Assembly: GCF_003751635.1 (NCBI RefSeq)
Contig: NZ_RJVI01000003.1
Coordinates: 1-64,000, forward strand
DNA from: Inmirania thermothiophila
GTDB lineage: Bacteria; Pseudomonadota; Gammaproteobacteria; DSM-100275
Length of the DNA: 64,000 nt
Direction: 5' to 3'
Translations under genes and position numbers: made by a program
Part shown: piece by piece, positions 1 to 7,758 of the stretch
Layout of the letters: each line of letters starts with the position of its first letter
Numbering within the stretch: position 1 is the first letter of the stretch
The notes under the pieces: generated by a model
What the model was told of the DNA's origin: nothing
What the model saw: the letters and a program-made list of their open reading frames with translations, nothing else
Databases searched by the model: none

Positions 1-81
1 TTCGAGGTGGCCGACTACGGTCTGGTGGCCGACCTCAACGAGGCCGTGCCCGAGCTCATCGAGGCCCTCGGCAAGGAGTGA
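1..81 (+). CDS. etfA: Electron transfer flavoprotein alpha subunit, C-terminal end (partial)
   Basis: Only the last 26 codons are present; the gene begins before the window. The residues YGLVADLNEAVPELIEAL match the C-terminal helix of ETF alpha subunits, which bind FAD and carry electrons from flavoprotein dehydrogenases to the quinone pool with the beta subunit. It converges on purC with a 14-bp gap and no visible terminator between them. The assignment rests on this short tail, so the family is likely but not certain. Confidence 0.75.
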   Translation, partial: FEVADYGLVADLNEAVPELIEALGKE

Positions 82-95
82 GACCGCGGTGACGG

Positions 96-992
96 CTACG
101 CGGCGGCACCGGTCAGGCGCAGCAGCGCCTCGCGGTACCGCGCCGCGGTCTGCGCCACCACCTCCGCAGGCAACGCCGGTCCCGGCGGACGCTTGTCCCA
201 GTCGAGGCTCTCCAGCCAGTCGCGCACGTACTGCTTGTCGAAGCTCGGCGGGCTCTGCCCCGGGGCGTAGCGGTCGGCGGGCCAGAAGCGCGACGAGTCC
301 GGGGTGAGGACCTCGTCGATGAGGTGGATGCGTCCCTCCTCGTCGAGGCCGAACTCGAACTTGGTGTCGGCGATGAGGATCCCGCGCCCGGCGGCGTAGT
401 CGCGGGCCTCGCGGTAGATGGCGAGGCTGAGCGCGCGCACGCGCTCGGCCACCTCCTCGCCGAGCAGCGCCGCCGCCCGCGCGAAGGGGATGTTCTCGTC
501 GTGCTCGCCCACCGCGGCCTTGGTGGAGGGCGTGAAGATGGGCTCGGGCAGGCGCTCGGCCTGGCGCAGGCCGGGCGGCAGCGGGATGCCGCAGACGGTG
601 CCCTCGCGCTGGTACTCCTTCCAGCCGGAGCCGGCGAGGTAGCCGCGCACGATGGCCTCGACGGGCAGCGGGCGCAGCCGGCGCACCACCACCGCGCGGC
701 CGCGCACCTGAGCGCGCTCGTCCCCGCCGGAGACCACATCCTCGGGGGCGATACCGGTGAGGTGGTTGGGTACGAGGTGGGCGGTGCGGTGGAACCAGAA
801 CCCGGAAAGGGCGGTGAGGATGCGGCCCTTGCCCGGGATCGGGGTCGGCAGCACGACGTCGAAGGCCGAGAGGCGGTCGGTGGCGACGATCAGCCAGTGC
901 GCCTCGTCGACGGCGTAGATGTCGCGCACCTTGCCGCGGGCCACCAGCGGCAGGCTCTCGATCCGGCTCTCGAAGAGGACGTCCTCGCCCAT
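96..992 (-). CDS. purC: Phosphoribosylaminoimidazole-succinocarboxamide (SAICAR) synthase
   Basis: Cytoplasmic purine-synthesis enzyme that ligates aspartate to CAIR using ATP. The 298-residue product has the SAICAR synthase hallmarks: an N-terminal RGKVRDIY nucleotide-binding strand, TDRLSAFD, the [17 protein letters not shown] block, and [14 protein letters not shown] near the C-terminus. The length matches the longer eukaryote/proteobacterial type rather than the ~240-residue E. coli form. I chose the ATG at 992 because homology starts a few residues after it; the frame stays open upstream to 1097 but with no family similarity. It follows cbbM on the same strand, separated from it by a terminator. 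Confidence 0.95.
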   Translation of the reverse strand: MGEDVLFESRIESLPLVARGKVRDIYAVDEAHWLIVATDRLSAFDVVLPTPIPGKGRILTALSGFWFHRTAHLVPNHLTGIAPEDVVSGGDERAQVRGRAVVVRRLRPLPVEAIVRGYLAGSGWKEYQREGTVCGIPLPPGLRQAERLPEPIFTPSTKAAVGEHDENIPFARAAALLGEEVAERVRALSLAIYREARDYAAGRGILIADTKFEFGLDEEGRIHLIDEVLTPDSSRFWPADRYAPGQSPPSFDKQYVRDWLESLDWDKRPPGPALPAEVVAQTAARYREALLRLTGAAA

Positions 993-1046
993 GGCGCCTA
1001 CTCCCGGCTGCGGCGGCCCGGCGATTGTGCCACCGCGGAGGCGGAC

Positions 1047-1072
1047 AAAAAAGGCGGGCCCGGAGGCCCGCC
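1047..1072 (-). terminator. Rho-independent terminator of cbbM
   Basis: Read on the minus strand, an 8-bp perfect GC stem (GGCGGGCC/GGCCCGCC, loop of 4) is followed directly by six T residues. It lies 50 bp past the cbbM stop codon and ahead of purC, so RuBisCO transcription probably ends here. Confidence 0.85.
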
Positions 1073-1121
1073 AAGAGCACCACAATGGAGGAGGCACCCG
1101 CTTGTGGTCCGGTGTTCCCCC

Positions 1122-2522
1122 TCAGGCGGCGATGCCGAGGCGCTGCCGCCAGCCGGGGTAGTACTGGTCGGCGTCGTGGGGGAAGCTCTCGAAGGCCCGC
1201 GCCAGCTCGCGGTGCTCCTTGGCGTACTCCACGAGGTCGACGCCCTGGCGCCAGGCTTCGAAGGCCTGCCGCAGCGAGATGGCCCCTGCGGTGCCGCCGT
1301 CGAGGTGGCCGAAGGCGCCGCCGCCGGCGGTGAGGCAGAAGCTGTCGTGGCCGAGGTTGTCGCAGAAGGCCGGGATGCGGATCGCGTTCATGCCGCCGGA
1401 GATGTGCGCCGCGGTGGGCTTCATCCCGTACCACTTCTGCCGGAAGAACGGCCCGTCCGCCTCCTCGTTGCGGATCATGTACTCGACGATGCGCTCGTCC
1501 GGGCTGCCCTCCATCTTGCCGAAGCCCATGGTGCCGGTATGGATGCCGGAGGCGCCGGCGAGCCGCGCCAGCTTGCAGTGCACCAGCGGCGGGTAGCCGC
1601 GCGGGTTGACGCTGGAGGTGACGGCGCCGTGGCCCGCGCGGTGGTAGTGCAGATAGGTGTTGGGGAAGTAGCGCCGCGCCAGGGAGACGGCGGTGACGCC
1701 GGCGACGAAGCCGTCCACCAGGAACAGGACCCGGTTGGCGTCCTCGCCGAAGGTCTCGAGGATGTACTCGCCGCGGGCGATCATCTCGAAGGGGTCGTCG
1801 GCGGTGATGTTGGCGGAGAAGATCTTCGGCTCGCCGGTCTCGTCCTGGGCCCGCTTCATGGCGTCGGCCACCAGCGGGATGACCTTCTTGAGCGGGCAGA
1901 AGGGCTGGTTGCCCTGCGGCTCGTCGTTCTTGATGAAGTCGCCGCCCAGCCAGAACTCGTAGCAGGCGTCGGCGAAGGGCTGGGGCCGCAGGCCGAGCTT
2001 GGGCTTGATGATGGTGCCGACGATGGCGCCGCCGTTCTCGTGGTCGCGGCCCATGGCGCGCCAGATGTCGTGGATGGTGGTGGAGGGCCCGTCGAACAGC
2101 GCCAGCATCCGCGGCGGCACCCAGAAGTCGAGCATGCGCAGGCCGATGATGTCGCCCATGCCCTGGTTGTTGCCGATGATCAGGGTCATGACGTTGGCCA
2201 CTATCAGCCGGCCGTCGGTGATGTTGTGGTCGAAGAGGTCGTAGGGATAGGCGATCTTGATCAGGCCGCCGTCCTCGCCGAAGTAGTTCTCGTCGATGAA
2301 GTAGACCTTGGCGTCGATCTTCTTGGTGAAGTCGTCGGTGGTCTTGACCTCGACGTTGGTGCCCGTGGAGGACTCGGCCGCGACGTGGGCCGCGGTGGCG
2401 GTGAAGCCGTAGCCGGGCTTGGGCTTGAGCCGATAGGCGGCGAGCAGGTGGTTGCCCTCCCGCATCAGCTCGTCCTCGTTCATGCCGAGGTCGACGTAGC
2501 GTGCGCTCTGATCGATGGCCAT
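1122..2522 (-). CDS. cbbM: Ribulose-1,5-bisphosphate carboxylase/oxygenase, form II
   Basis: Catalyses CO2 fixation onto RuBP in the Calvin cycle. The 466-residue length and the absence of a neighbouring small-subunit gene mark form II, which works without CbbS. The active-site motif [10 protein letters not shown] is near residues 193-202, the Lys at about 198 being the one carbamylated by CO2; the IIKPKLG loop near 171-177 carries another catalytic Lys. The ATG at 2522 has an AAGGAG site 5-6 nt upstream. It is divergent from cbbR, the usual arrangement for regulation by CbbR. Form II enzymes suit high-CO2, low-O2 conditions, which agrees with the denitrification genes in this window. Confidence 0.98.
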   Translation of the reverse strand: MAIDQSARYVDLGMNEDELMREGNHLLAAYRLKPKPGYGFTATAAHVAAESSTGTNVEVKTTDDFTKKIDAKVYFIDENYFGEDGGLIKIAYPYDLFDHNITDGRLIVANVMTLIIGNNQGMGDIIGLRMLDFWVPPRMLALFDGPSTTIHDIWRAMGRDHENGGAIVGTIIKPKLGLRPQPFADACYEFWLGGDFIKNDEPQGNQPFCPLKKVIPLVADAMKRAQDETGEPKIFSANITADDPFEMIARGEYILETFGEDANRVLFLVDGFVAGVTAVSLARRYFPNTYLHYHRAGHGAVTSSVNPRGYPPLVHCKLARLAGASGIHTGTMGFGKMEGSPDERIVEYMIRNEEADGPFFRQKWYGMKPTAAHISGGMNAIRIPAFCDNLGHDSFCLTAGGGAFGHLDGGTAGAISLRQAFEAWRQGVDLVEYAKEHRELARAFESFPHDADQYYPGWRQRLGIAA

Positions 2523-2594
2523 GTCGTGCTCCTTCGCGTGGATCGCGTCATCGGACGTTGCACGGGAAAGGCTACGCAGGGCGGGCTATAATTG

Positions 2595-2615
2595 CCAATC
2601 ACGATTGATGATTGG
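2595..2615. promoter_or_regulatory. Probable CbbR operator between cbbM and cbbR
   Basis: Perfect 7-bp inverted repeat CCAATCA-N7-TGATTGG in the 111-bp divergent intergenic region. LysR-type regulators bind interrupted dyads of the T-N11-A class, and this is the most AT-rich stretch between the two genes. A TATAAT hexamer lies just upstream at 2587-2592 on the plus strand, but no good -35 was seen at the right spacing. Confidence 0.6.
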
Positions 2616-2619
2616 TGAG

Positions 2620-2635
2620 ATAAGCCGAGGCTTAT
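2620..2635. promoter_or_regulatory. Second inverted repeat, overlapping the cbbR start codon
   Basis: ATAAGCC-GA-GGCTTAT is a perfect 7-bp dyad that includes the first two bases of the cbbR ATG (2634). It could be a second CbbR half-site for autorepression, or a small RNA hairpin that hides the weak AGG ribosome site of cbbR. Confidence 0.45.
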
Positions 2636-3572
2636 GCATTTCACGCTCCGGCAGCTGGAAGTCTTCGAGGCGGTGGCGCGCCTTGGCAGCTACACCAAGG
2701 CGGCGCGGGAGCTGCACCTTTCGCAGCCGGCGGTCTCCATGCAGGTGGCGCAGCTCGAGGAGCAGGCCGGCATCGCCCTGCTCGAGCAGGTGGGGCGGCA
2801 GGCCCGCCTGACCGAGGCCGGGCGCGAGCTCTACGCGCGGGTGCGGGCGGTGCAGCGCGAGCTGGCCGAGGCCGAGGAGGTCCTGGCGGCGCACCGCGGG
2901 CTGCGCGGCGGGCGGCTGCGTCTGGCGGTGGCGACCACCGCAGGGGCCTTCGCCACGCGCGTGCTGGCGGCCTTCGCCCGCCGTCACCCCGGGGTGCGCC
3001 TGGCGCTGGAGATCATCAACCGGGCCGAGCTGCTGGCACGGCTCGAGGCGCACGAGGCGGACCTGGCCATCATGGGGCAGCCCCCGGCGGGGGCGCCGCT
3101 GCGGGCGCGTCCGTTCCTCGACAATCCGCTGGTGGTGATCGCCTCGCCCGAGCACCCGCTGGCCGGGCAGCGGCGCATCCCCCTCGCGCGCCTTGCCGAG
3201 GAGCGCTTCGTCCTGCGCGAGGAGGGCTCCGGCACGCGCGGGGCGCTGGAGCGGCTCTTCGCCGGGCACGGTCTCGTCCTGCGCGCCGAGCTCGAGATGT
3301 CCACCAACGAGGCCATCAAGCAGTCGGTGGCGGCGGGGCTCGGGCTCGCGGTGGTCTCGCTCCACACCCTGGAGCTGGAGCTCGCCGCGGGGCGGGTGCG
3401 CATCCTCGACGTGGAGGGCTTTCCCCTCATGCGCCGCTGGTATCTGGTGCAGCGCCGGGGGCGGCGGCTGGGGCCTGCGGCGGCGGCCTTCGCCGCCTTC
3501 CTGCCCGAGGTGGCGGCGGAGATGGTGCGGCTTCCGGACGGCGTGGCGCCGACGGGGCGGGAGGCGGTGTGA
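2634..3572 (+). CDS. cbbR: LysR-family regulator of the RuBisCO gene
   Basis: A 312-residue LysR transcription factor. Residues 1-60 form the winged helix-turn-helix (FTLRQLEVFEAVARLGSYTKAA, then LHLSQPAVSMQVAQLE), followed by a periplasmic-binding-like effector domain (GTRGALERLF, AVVSLHTLELEL). CbbR proteins sense Calvin-cycle or redox metabolites and activate cbb operons. The divergent position next to cbbM and the dyads in between support that role here. The start codon lies inside an inverted repeat and has only a weak ribosome site, so expression is probably low or controlled. Confidence 0.9.
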   Translation: MHFTLRQLEVFEAVARLGSYTKAARELHLSQPAVSMQVAQLEEQAGIALLEQVGRQARLTEAGRELYARVRAVQRELAEAEEVLAAHRGLRGGRLRLAVATTAGAFATRVLAAFARRHPGVRLALEIINRAELLARLEAHEADLAIMGQPPAGAPLRARPFLDNPLVVIASPEHPLAGQRRIPLARLAEERFVLREEGSGTRGALERLFAGHGLVLRAELEMSTNEAIKQSVAAGLGLAVVSLHTLELELAAGRVRILDVEGFPLMRRWYLVQRRGRRLGPAAAAFAAFLPEVAAEMVRLPDGVAPTGREAV

Positions 3573-3573
3573 G

Positions 3574-3960
3574 ATGCGTTTGGCTGCGGGCGTGGTTCCG
3601 GCGCTCGTGGCCGTCGCCGCCGGGGCGGAGGGGTGCCGGTCCGCGCCGGAGGAGGTGCGCCGCGGAGAGGCCCTTTGCCGGCGCCACTGCGCGCCCGGGG
3701 GGCCAAGGGGGGGCAGCCCGGCCGGCGGCACCCGCGGCCGGGCCACGATCGGGCGCCGTCCCTGGATGGGGCGGCCATGCCTGGCCGCACGCCCTCCATA
3801 AGCTGCGCTACATGATCCGAAGCGGCAGCCCCTTCCGGCCCCGCGCCATGCCGGCGCAGGGCGGGCGCGAGACCGACGTCGATGCCCTCATCGCCTGCGT
3901 CCGGTCGCCGTGGCCGGACGCTTTGGACCGCGCATGGCTGCGGGCGGAGAACCGCGGGCG
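3574..3960 (+). pseudogene. Decayed monoheme cytochrome c, tandem paralogue of the gene at 4120
   Basis: Pieces of a cytochrome c lie in three frames. From 3574 one frame gives a signal-like start and EEVRRGEALCRRHCAP, after which the CH codons of the heme site CxxCH are missing (CAPGGPRGG). Near 3745-3775 the PSLDGA motif is in another frame. From about 3770 a third frame gives HAWPHALHKLRYMIRSGSP and then DVDALIACVRSPWPDALDRAW. The third part aligns with LDGSGHAWHHPTAVLREVIREGT and IDDVIAWIQSRWPEPVYRRW of the intact gene downstream. At least two frameshifts and loss of the heme motif mean no working product. From 3960 to 4119 I see nothing recognisable. Confidence 0.7.
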
Positions 3961-4119
3961 CGCGGCCGCCTGGCTTGCGTCCTGGCGGCGAATCTTTCAG
4001 CATGGCGCCACGCCGGGCGCGCGGGGGCATCGGCGGAGTGTCGGCTCCTCCCGCCGTTCCTGGAGCAAGGGAGGGCGCGGCGGAGACGGATGGGATACAT
4101 GGACACGGGAGGGCGGCAT

Positions 4120-4542
4120 GTGACGATCCGGTCTCTGCTTGCGGCGCTCGCCCTGGCGGGGGCGTGGACGGCGGCTGCTGCCACCGAGCTGCGCAGCGAC
4201 TTCGCGCGCGTCATGCGCGGTGCGCGCGTCTTCCAGCAGCACTGCGCCGCCTGCCACGGGCGCACCGCCCAGGGGTCGCCAGACTGGCGCCGCCGCGGGC
4301 CCGACGGGCGCTTCCCGCCGCCGCCGCTCGACGGCAGCGGCCACGCCTGGCACCACCCCACGGCGGTGCTGCGCGAGGTGATCCGCGAGGGCACCGTAAA
4401 GGACGGCGGCGGCATGCCGGCCTGGAAGGGGCGGCTGGACGAGGGGCAGATCGACGACGTCATCGCGTGGATCCAGTCACGCTGGCCGGAGCCGGTCTAT
4501 CGCCGCTGGCAGGAGATCGAGCGGCGCAGCGGCCGCCGCTGA
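4120..4542 (+). CDS. Periplasmic monoheme cytochrome c
   Basis: A 140-residue exported class I cytochrome c. Residues 1-22 form a signal peptide ending in AAA. CAACH near residue 40 binds heme covalently, and the Met in GGMPAWKG is the likely sixth ligand. A GTG start at 4120 with GGGAGGG 6 nt upstream is preferred over in-frame ATGs at 4090 and 4099, which would put extra charged residues before the signal peptide. It is the intact copy of the paralogue pair with the remnant upstream, and leads into a DUF302 gene. The electron partner is unknown. Confidence 0.85.
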   Translation: MTIRSLLAALALAGAWTAAAATELRSDFARVMRGARVFQQHCAACHGRTAQGSPDWRRRGPDGRFPPPPLDGSGHAWHHPTAVLREVIREGTVKDGGGMPAWKGRLDEGQIDDVIAWIQSRWPEPVYRRWQEIERRSGRR

Positions 4543-4595
4543 CGGCGGCGGCTGCGCCGGGTATGGATGACGCAAAGACGCGAGGAGGCCTGGAT

Positions 4596-4991
4596 ATGGC
4601 GAGCTACGGTTTCAGCGTGACGGTGAAGGGTGACGTGGAGGCGGTGCGCGAGCGCGTGATCGAGGCGCTCAAGGCCGAGGGCTTCGGGGTGCTCACCGAG
4701 ATCGACGTCCAGAGGACGCTCAAGGAGAAGCTGGGGGAGGACATGCGCCCCTACCGCATCCTCGGTGCCTGCAACCCGCCGCTGGCCCATCGGGCGCTCA
4801 CCGCCGAGCCGGGCGTGGGCCTCCTCCTGCCGTGCAACGTGGTGGTGCGCGAGGTGGCCGACGGCGAGGTGGAGGTGGCCTTCATGGACCCCGAGTCCGT
4901 CCTCGGCGTGGTGGGCAACCCGGCGCTGGCGCCGCTGGGTGCTGAGGTCAAGACGCGTCTCGAGCGCGTGCGCGACGCCGTCGCCGGCTGA
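4596..4991 (+). CDS. DUF302 family protein
   Basis: A 131-residue protein without signal peptide or membrane segment. It has the DUF302 pattern: a TVKGDVEAVRERVIEALKAEGFGVL helix-strand, then YRILGACNPPLAHRAL around a conserved Cys, and LLLPCNVVVRE with a second Cys. DUF302 proteins are common beside sulfur-oxidation and cytochrome genes, but no reaction is established. The AGGAGG at 4582-4587 supports the ATG at 4596. It sits 53 bp after the cytochrome gene and may be co-transcribed. Confidence 0.85.
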   Translation: MASYGFSVTVKGDVEAVRERVIEALKAEGFGVLTEIDVQRTLKEKLGEDMRPYRILGACNPPLAHRALTAEPGVGLLLPCNVVVREVADGEVEVAFMDPESVLGVVGNPALAPLGAEVKTRLERVRDAVAG

Positions 4992-5078
4992 GCGCCCCGG
5001 CGCAGCGACCCGGCGCGGGTCCGGCGTGCGGGCGGGACGCGGCAGGATGGCGGTGTGATGCGCGGGCCGGACGGCTGC

Positions 5079-5327
5079 ATGCGGACCCTTGCCGTCCTGG
5101 TCCTCGCGGGGCTGGTGGCGGTGGCGGCGGGCCCGGTCGCAGCCGCCTGTGTCGGCGGACCGGGTGATCCGGATGGGGGCGCCTGCCGCCATCATGGTCC
5201 GCCGGTGCCGGGCGCACCCGGTATCTGCACCTGGCCCGGCTGCGTCTCTGACTCCCTCGCGCATCGGATGTGGGGCGCCGCGGCGGGGGCGGCGCGAGGT
5301 CGCGTTTCTTGGAGGGAGGACGATGCG
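5079..5327 (+). other. Possible small exported protein or remnant in the 336-bp gap before the frameshifted cytochrome
   Basis: From the ATG at 5079 the frame encodes a good signal-peptide-like start (MRTLAVLVLAGLVAVAAG, then AAAC) followed by a Gly/Pro/Cys-rich stretch with no recognised domain. The frame does not stop before the next gene; it runs on into the cytochrome signal peptide at 5328. It may be an eroded gene that lost its stop, or chance coding in GC-rich DNA. I see no other feature in this gap. Confidence 0.2.
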
Positions 5328-5901
5328 ATGGCAGAGAGACGACAGGGCCCGGCGCGGGTCGCGGGGGTGCTGGCGGCGGCGCTCATGCTCCTCGGCGCCG
5401 GGACGGTGCGGGCCGATGCGGGCCGATGCGGGCCACGGCCCGGGGGCGATGCAGCACGAGCATGGGGGCGGCCACCGCCACGACCGATGGCTCGAGCCGC
5501 CGCCCCCCTACCGGGGCCGGCGCAGCGACCGCTGGGCCGAGCCCGATGCGATCGCGCGCGGGGCGCGGATCTACAAGGCCCGCTGCGAGGTCTGCCACGG
5601 GCGGGACGGCCGTGGCACCGGCCCGCTGGCGGACAGGCTGCCGCACCGGCCGGCGGATCTGACCCAGAACTTCCATCACATCCCCCACGGCGGCGACGAC
5701 TATCTCTTCTGGCGCGTGAGCGAGGGCGGCACCGCCGAGCCCTTCCGCAGCCAGGGCTCCCGGATGCCGGCCTTCAAGGGGGTGCTGTCCGAGGGGGAGA
5801 TCTGGGACGTGCTCGCCTACGTCCATGCCTACTTCCACCTCGGGCTCCACCAGTGGCAGGAGGAGGCCGAGGTGGAGCGGGCCGGGAGAGGGACGCGATG
5901 A
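5328..5901 (+). pseudogene. Periplasmic cytochrome c, frameshifted by a 10-bp tandem duplication
   Basis: The ATG at 5328, 8 nt after GGAGGGAGG, starts a clear signal peptide (RVAGVLAAALMLLGAG, then TVRADA). The mature cytochrome is in another frame: His-rich start, CEVCHGRDGRGTG heme site, SRMPAFKG ligand, and a stop at 5901. The frames part at 5411-5430, where the 10-mer GGCCGATGCG occurs twice in tandem. Removing one copy joins VRADA to GHGPGAMQHEHG with no other change. As it stands, ribosomes from 5328 would read a wrong frame without a stop straight into the next lipoprotein gene. An in-frame ATG at 5323 would make the mature domain without its signal. The gene may be phase-variable, newly broken, or an assembly artefact. 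Confidence 0.85.
5411..5430 (+). repeat. Perfect 10-bp tandem duplication causing a frameshift
   Basis: GGCCGATGCG occurs at 5411-5420 and again at 5421-5430, with a partial third copy (GGCC) following. Ten is not a multiple of three, so a gain or loss of one unit switches the cytochrome frame. Confidence 0.95.
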
Positions 5902-6308
5902 GGATGCCGAAGATGAGCAGGACGACGAGAACGTGGCGTGCGGTGCTGGTCCTGGCCGGCCTCGTGGTGCTGGCGGGCTGCGGCCGGCAGGCGGACGACC
6001 GCCCGCTGCTGCCGCCCCGGGGGTTCGTGGCCGACCCCGCGAAGGGTGAGGTCGCCTACCGCAAGTACTGCGCCGCCTGCCACGGCGAGGACCTGCGCGG
6101 CACCGCCAGCGGGCCGCCGTTTCTCAGCGACATCTACCGTCCCGGCCATCACGGGGACATCGCCTTCTACAAGGCCGCGCGCGACGGGGTCCGCGCCCAC
6201 CACTGGCGCTTCGGCGACATGCCGCCGGTCAAGGGCGTCACCGCCGAGGAGGTGGGCCACATCGTCGCCTACGTCCGCCGCCGCCAGCGCGAGGCCGGGA
6301 TCCGCTGA
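5898..6308 (+). CDS. Lipoprotein monoheme cytochrome c
   Basis: A 136-residue protein whose start overlaps the stop of the preceding cytochrome gene (ATGA), suggesting translational coupling. Residues 1-25 form a lipoprotein signal with lipobox LAGC, so the mature protein should be lipid-anchored facing the periplasm. CAACHGEDLRG is the heme site and DMPPVKG carries the likely Met ligand. Length and motifs fit small class I cytochromes. It is in the same frame as the wrong-frame reading of the upstream gene, so the 10-bp duplication would disturb coupling by feeding ribosomes through as a fusion. Confidence 0.88.
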   Translation: MRMPKMSRTTRTWRAVLVLAGLVVLAGCGRQADDRPLLPPRGFVADPAKGEVAYRKYCAACHGEDLRGTASGPPFLSDIYRPGHHGDIAFYKAARDGVRAHHWRFGDMPPVKGVTAEEVGHIVAYVRRRQREAGIR

Positions 6309-6323
6309 GGGCGGCCGCGCGGA

Positions 6324-6352
6324 GGGACAGCCCGCGGCGGGTCGGGTACACT
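6324..6352 (+). promoter_or_regulatory. Possible sigma-70 promoter of the ccm operon
   Basis: GGGACA and TACACT are separated by exactly 17 bp, giving four of six matches at each element, and lie 29 bp before the ccmA start. This is the only promoter-like pair I found between the cytochrome genes and ccmA. Confidence 0.4.
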
Positions 6353-6380
6353 ACGCCGTCGTCGAATCCACGGGGGCGGC

Positions 6381-7064
6381 GTGTCGACGGAGGCCGTGCG
6401 CGAGGGCGGCGCTCCGGCGCGGGCGCGCGAGGCGCAGGCGGCCGGGGCCCTGCTCGAGGCGGAGGGGCTGGTGTTCGTGCGCGAGGACCGGGTCCTCTTC
6501 GAGGACCTGGGCTTCGCTCTGCATGCCGGCGAGGCCCTGCAGGTGGAGGGGCCCAACGGCTCGGGCAAGACGACGCTGCTGCGCGTCCTGTGCGGCCTCG
6601 CGCTTCCCGAGGAGGGCGAGGTGCGCTGGCGGGGAACCGACATCCGCCGCGCGCGGTCGGAGTATCTGGCCGAGCTCGCCTACATCGGCCATCAGCACGG
6701 GGTCAAGGGGGAGCTCACGCCGCGGGAGAATCTCGCCGTGGCCTGCGCCCTGGGCGGGCGGCGCGACGGCGTCGAGGCGGACGAGGCGCTGGCCCGGATG
6801 GGGCTTTCCGGCTACGAGGACGTGCCCTGCCGCACCCTCTCGGCGGGGCAGCGCAGGCGGGTGGCGCTGGCGCGGCTGCTGCTGACGCCGGCGCGGCTGT
6901 GGATCCTGGACGAGCCGTTCACGGCCCTCGACCGGGGCGGGCGGCGCGACATCGAGCGGCTGATCTCGCAGCACCTGGCGCAGGGCGGGCTGGCGGTCTT
7001 CACGACCCACCACGCGGTGGCGCTGGACGGCGCCGAGGCGCGGGTGGTGCACCTGGGGGCATGA
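6381..7064 (+). CDS. ccmA: Heme exporter ATP-binding protein CcmA
   Basis: ATPase of the CcmABCD complex, which releases holo-CcmE for heme delivery during cytochrome c maturation. The 227 residues contain Walker A GPNGSGKTT near 57-65, the ABC signature LSAGQRRR, Walker B LWILDEP and a switch His in FTTHH. About 20 residues before the usual CcmA start are extra and probably unstructured. A GTG start is used. It is the first gene of a nine-gene operon with mostly 4-nt overlaps, beginning here with ccmB. Confidence 0.93.
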   Translation: MSTEAVREGGAPARAREAQAAGALLEAEGLVFVREDRVLFEDLGFALHAGEALQVEGPNGSGKTTLLRVLCGLALPEEGEVRWRGTDIRRARSEYLAELAYIGHQHGVKGELTPRENLAVACALGGRRDGVEADEALARMGLSGYEDVPCRTLSAGQRRRVALARLLLTPARLWILDEPFTALDRGGRRDIERLISQHLAQGGLAVFTTHHAVALDGAEARVVHLGA

Positions 7065-7747
7065 GCGAGCAGATCGACACCGGGCGTGCCTTCCTGGCGA
7101 TGCTGCGCCGGGACCTGACGCTGGCCTACCGGCACCGGGGCGAGCTGGCGAACCCGCTGCTGTTCTTCGTCATCGTGGTGACGCTCTTCCCCCTCGGCGT
7201 CAGCCCGGAGGCGGGCCTGCTCGCGCGCATCGGCGCCGGGGTCATCTGGGTCGCGGCGCTGCTCGCGGCGATGCTCTCGCTGGACAGCATCTTCCGCTCG
7301 GACTTCGACGACGGCGCCCTCGAGCAGATGCTGCTGAGCCCCCACCCGCTCTCGATGCTGGTGCTGGCCAAGGTGGCGGCGCACTGGCTGGTGACCGGCG
7401 TGCCGCTGCTGGTGATGGCGCCGCTGCTCGGGGTGCTGATGCGGCTTCCGGGCGAGGCCTTGGGGGCGCTGGTGGCGACCCTGGCCCTGGGCACGCCGGT
7501 GCTGAGCCTGATCGGGGCCATCGGCGTCGCCCTCACGGTGGGGCTGCGCCGGGGCGGGGTGCTGGTCTCGCTGCTGGTGCTGCCGCTCTACATTCCGGTG
7601 CTGATCTTCGCGGCGAGCGCCGTCGAGGCGGCGGCCGCCGGGGTGCCGGTGACCGGGCAGCTCTACTTCCTCGGGGCGCTGCTGGCGCTGGCGCTGAGCC
7701 TCGCCCCGTTCGCCGCCGCGGCGGCGCTTCGCGTCAGCCTGAGCTAG
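7061..7747 (+). CDS. ccmB: Heme exporter membrane protein CcmB
   Basis: Inner-membrane subunit of CcmABCD, 228 residues with about six hydrophobic segments. Family features are the N-terminal RDLTLAYRHRGELANPLLFF and the FRSDFDDGALEQMLLSP loop that contacts CcmA. The ATG overlaps the ccmA stop by 4 nt. Confidence 0.93.
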   Translation: MSEQIDTGRAFLAMLRRDLTLAYRHRGELANPLLFFVIVVTLFPLGVSPEAGLLARIGAGVIWVAALLAAMLSLDSIFRSDFDDGALEQMLLSPHPLSMLVLAKVAAHWLVTGVPLLVMAPLLGVLMRLPGEALGALVATLALGTPVLSLIGAIGVALTVGLRRGGVLVSLLVLPLYIPVLIFAASAVEAAAAGVPVTGQLYFLGALLALALSLAPFAAAAALRVSLS

Positions 7748-7758
7748 GGGGTCCGCGG

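Noticed and set aside
324-2591. Long open frame antisense to purC and cbbM
   Set aside because: It mirrors two clear genes, has low-complexity Gly/Ala/Val composition, and is a by-product of high GC.
2587-2592. TATAAT as a definite cbbR promoter
   Set aside because: The hexamer is perfect but the nearest TTG-like -35 is 23 bp away, so it is noted only as possible.
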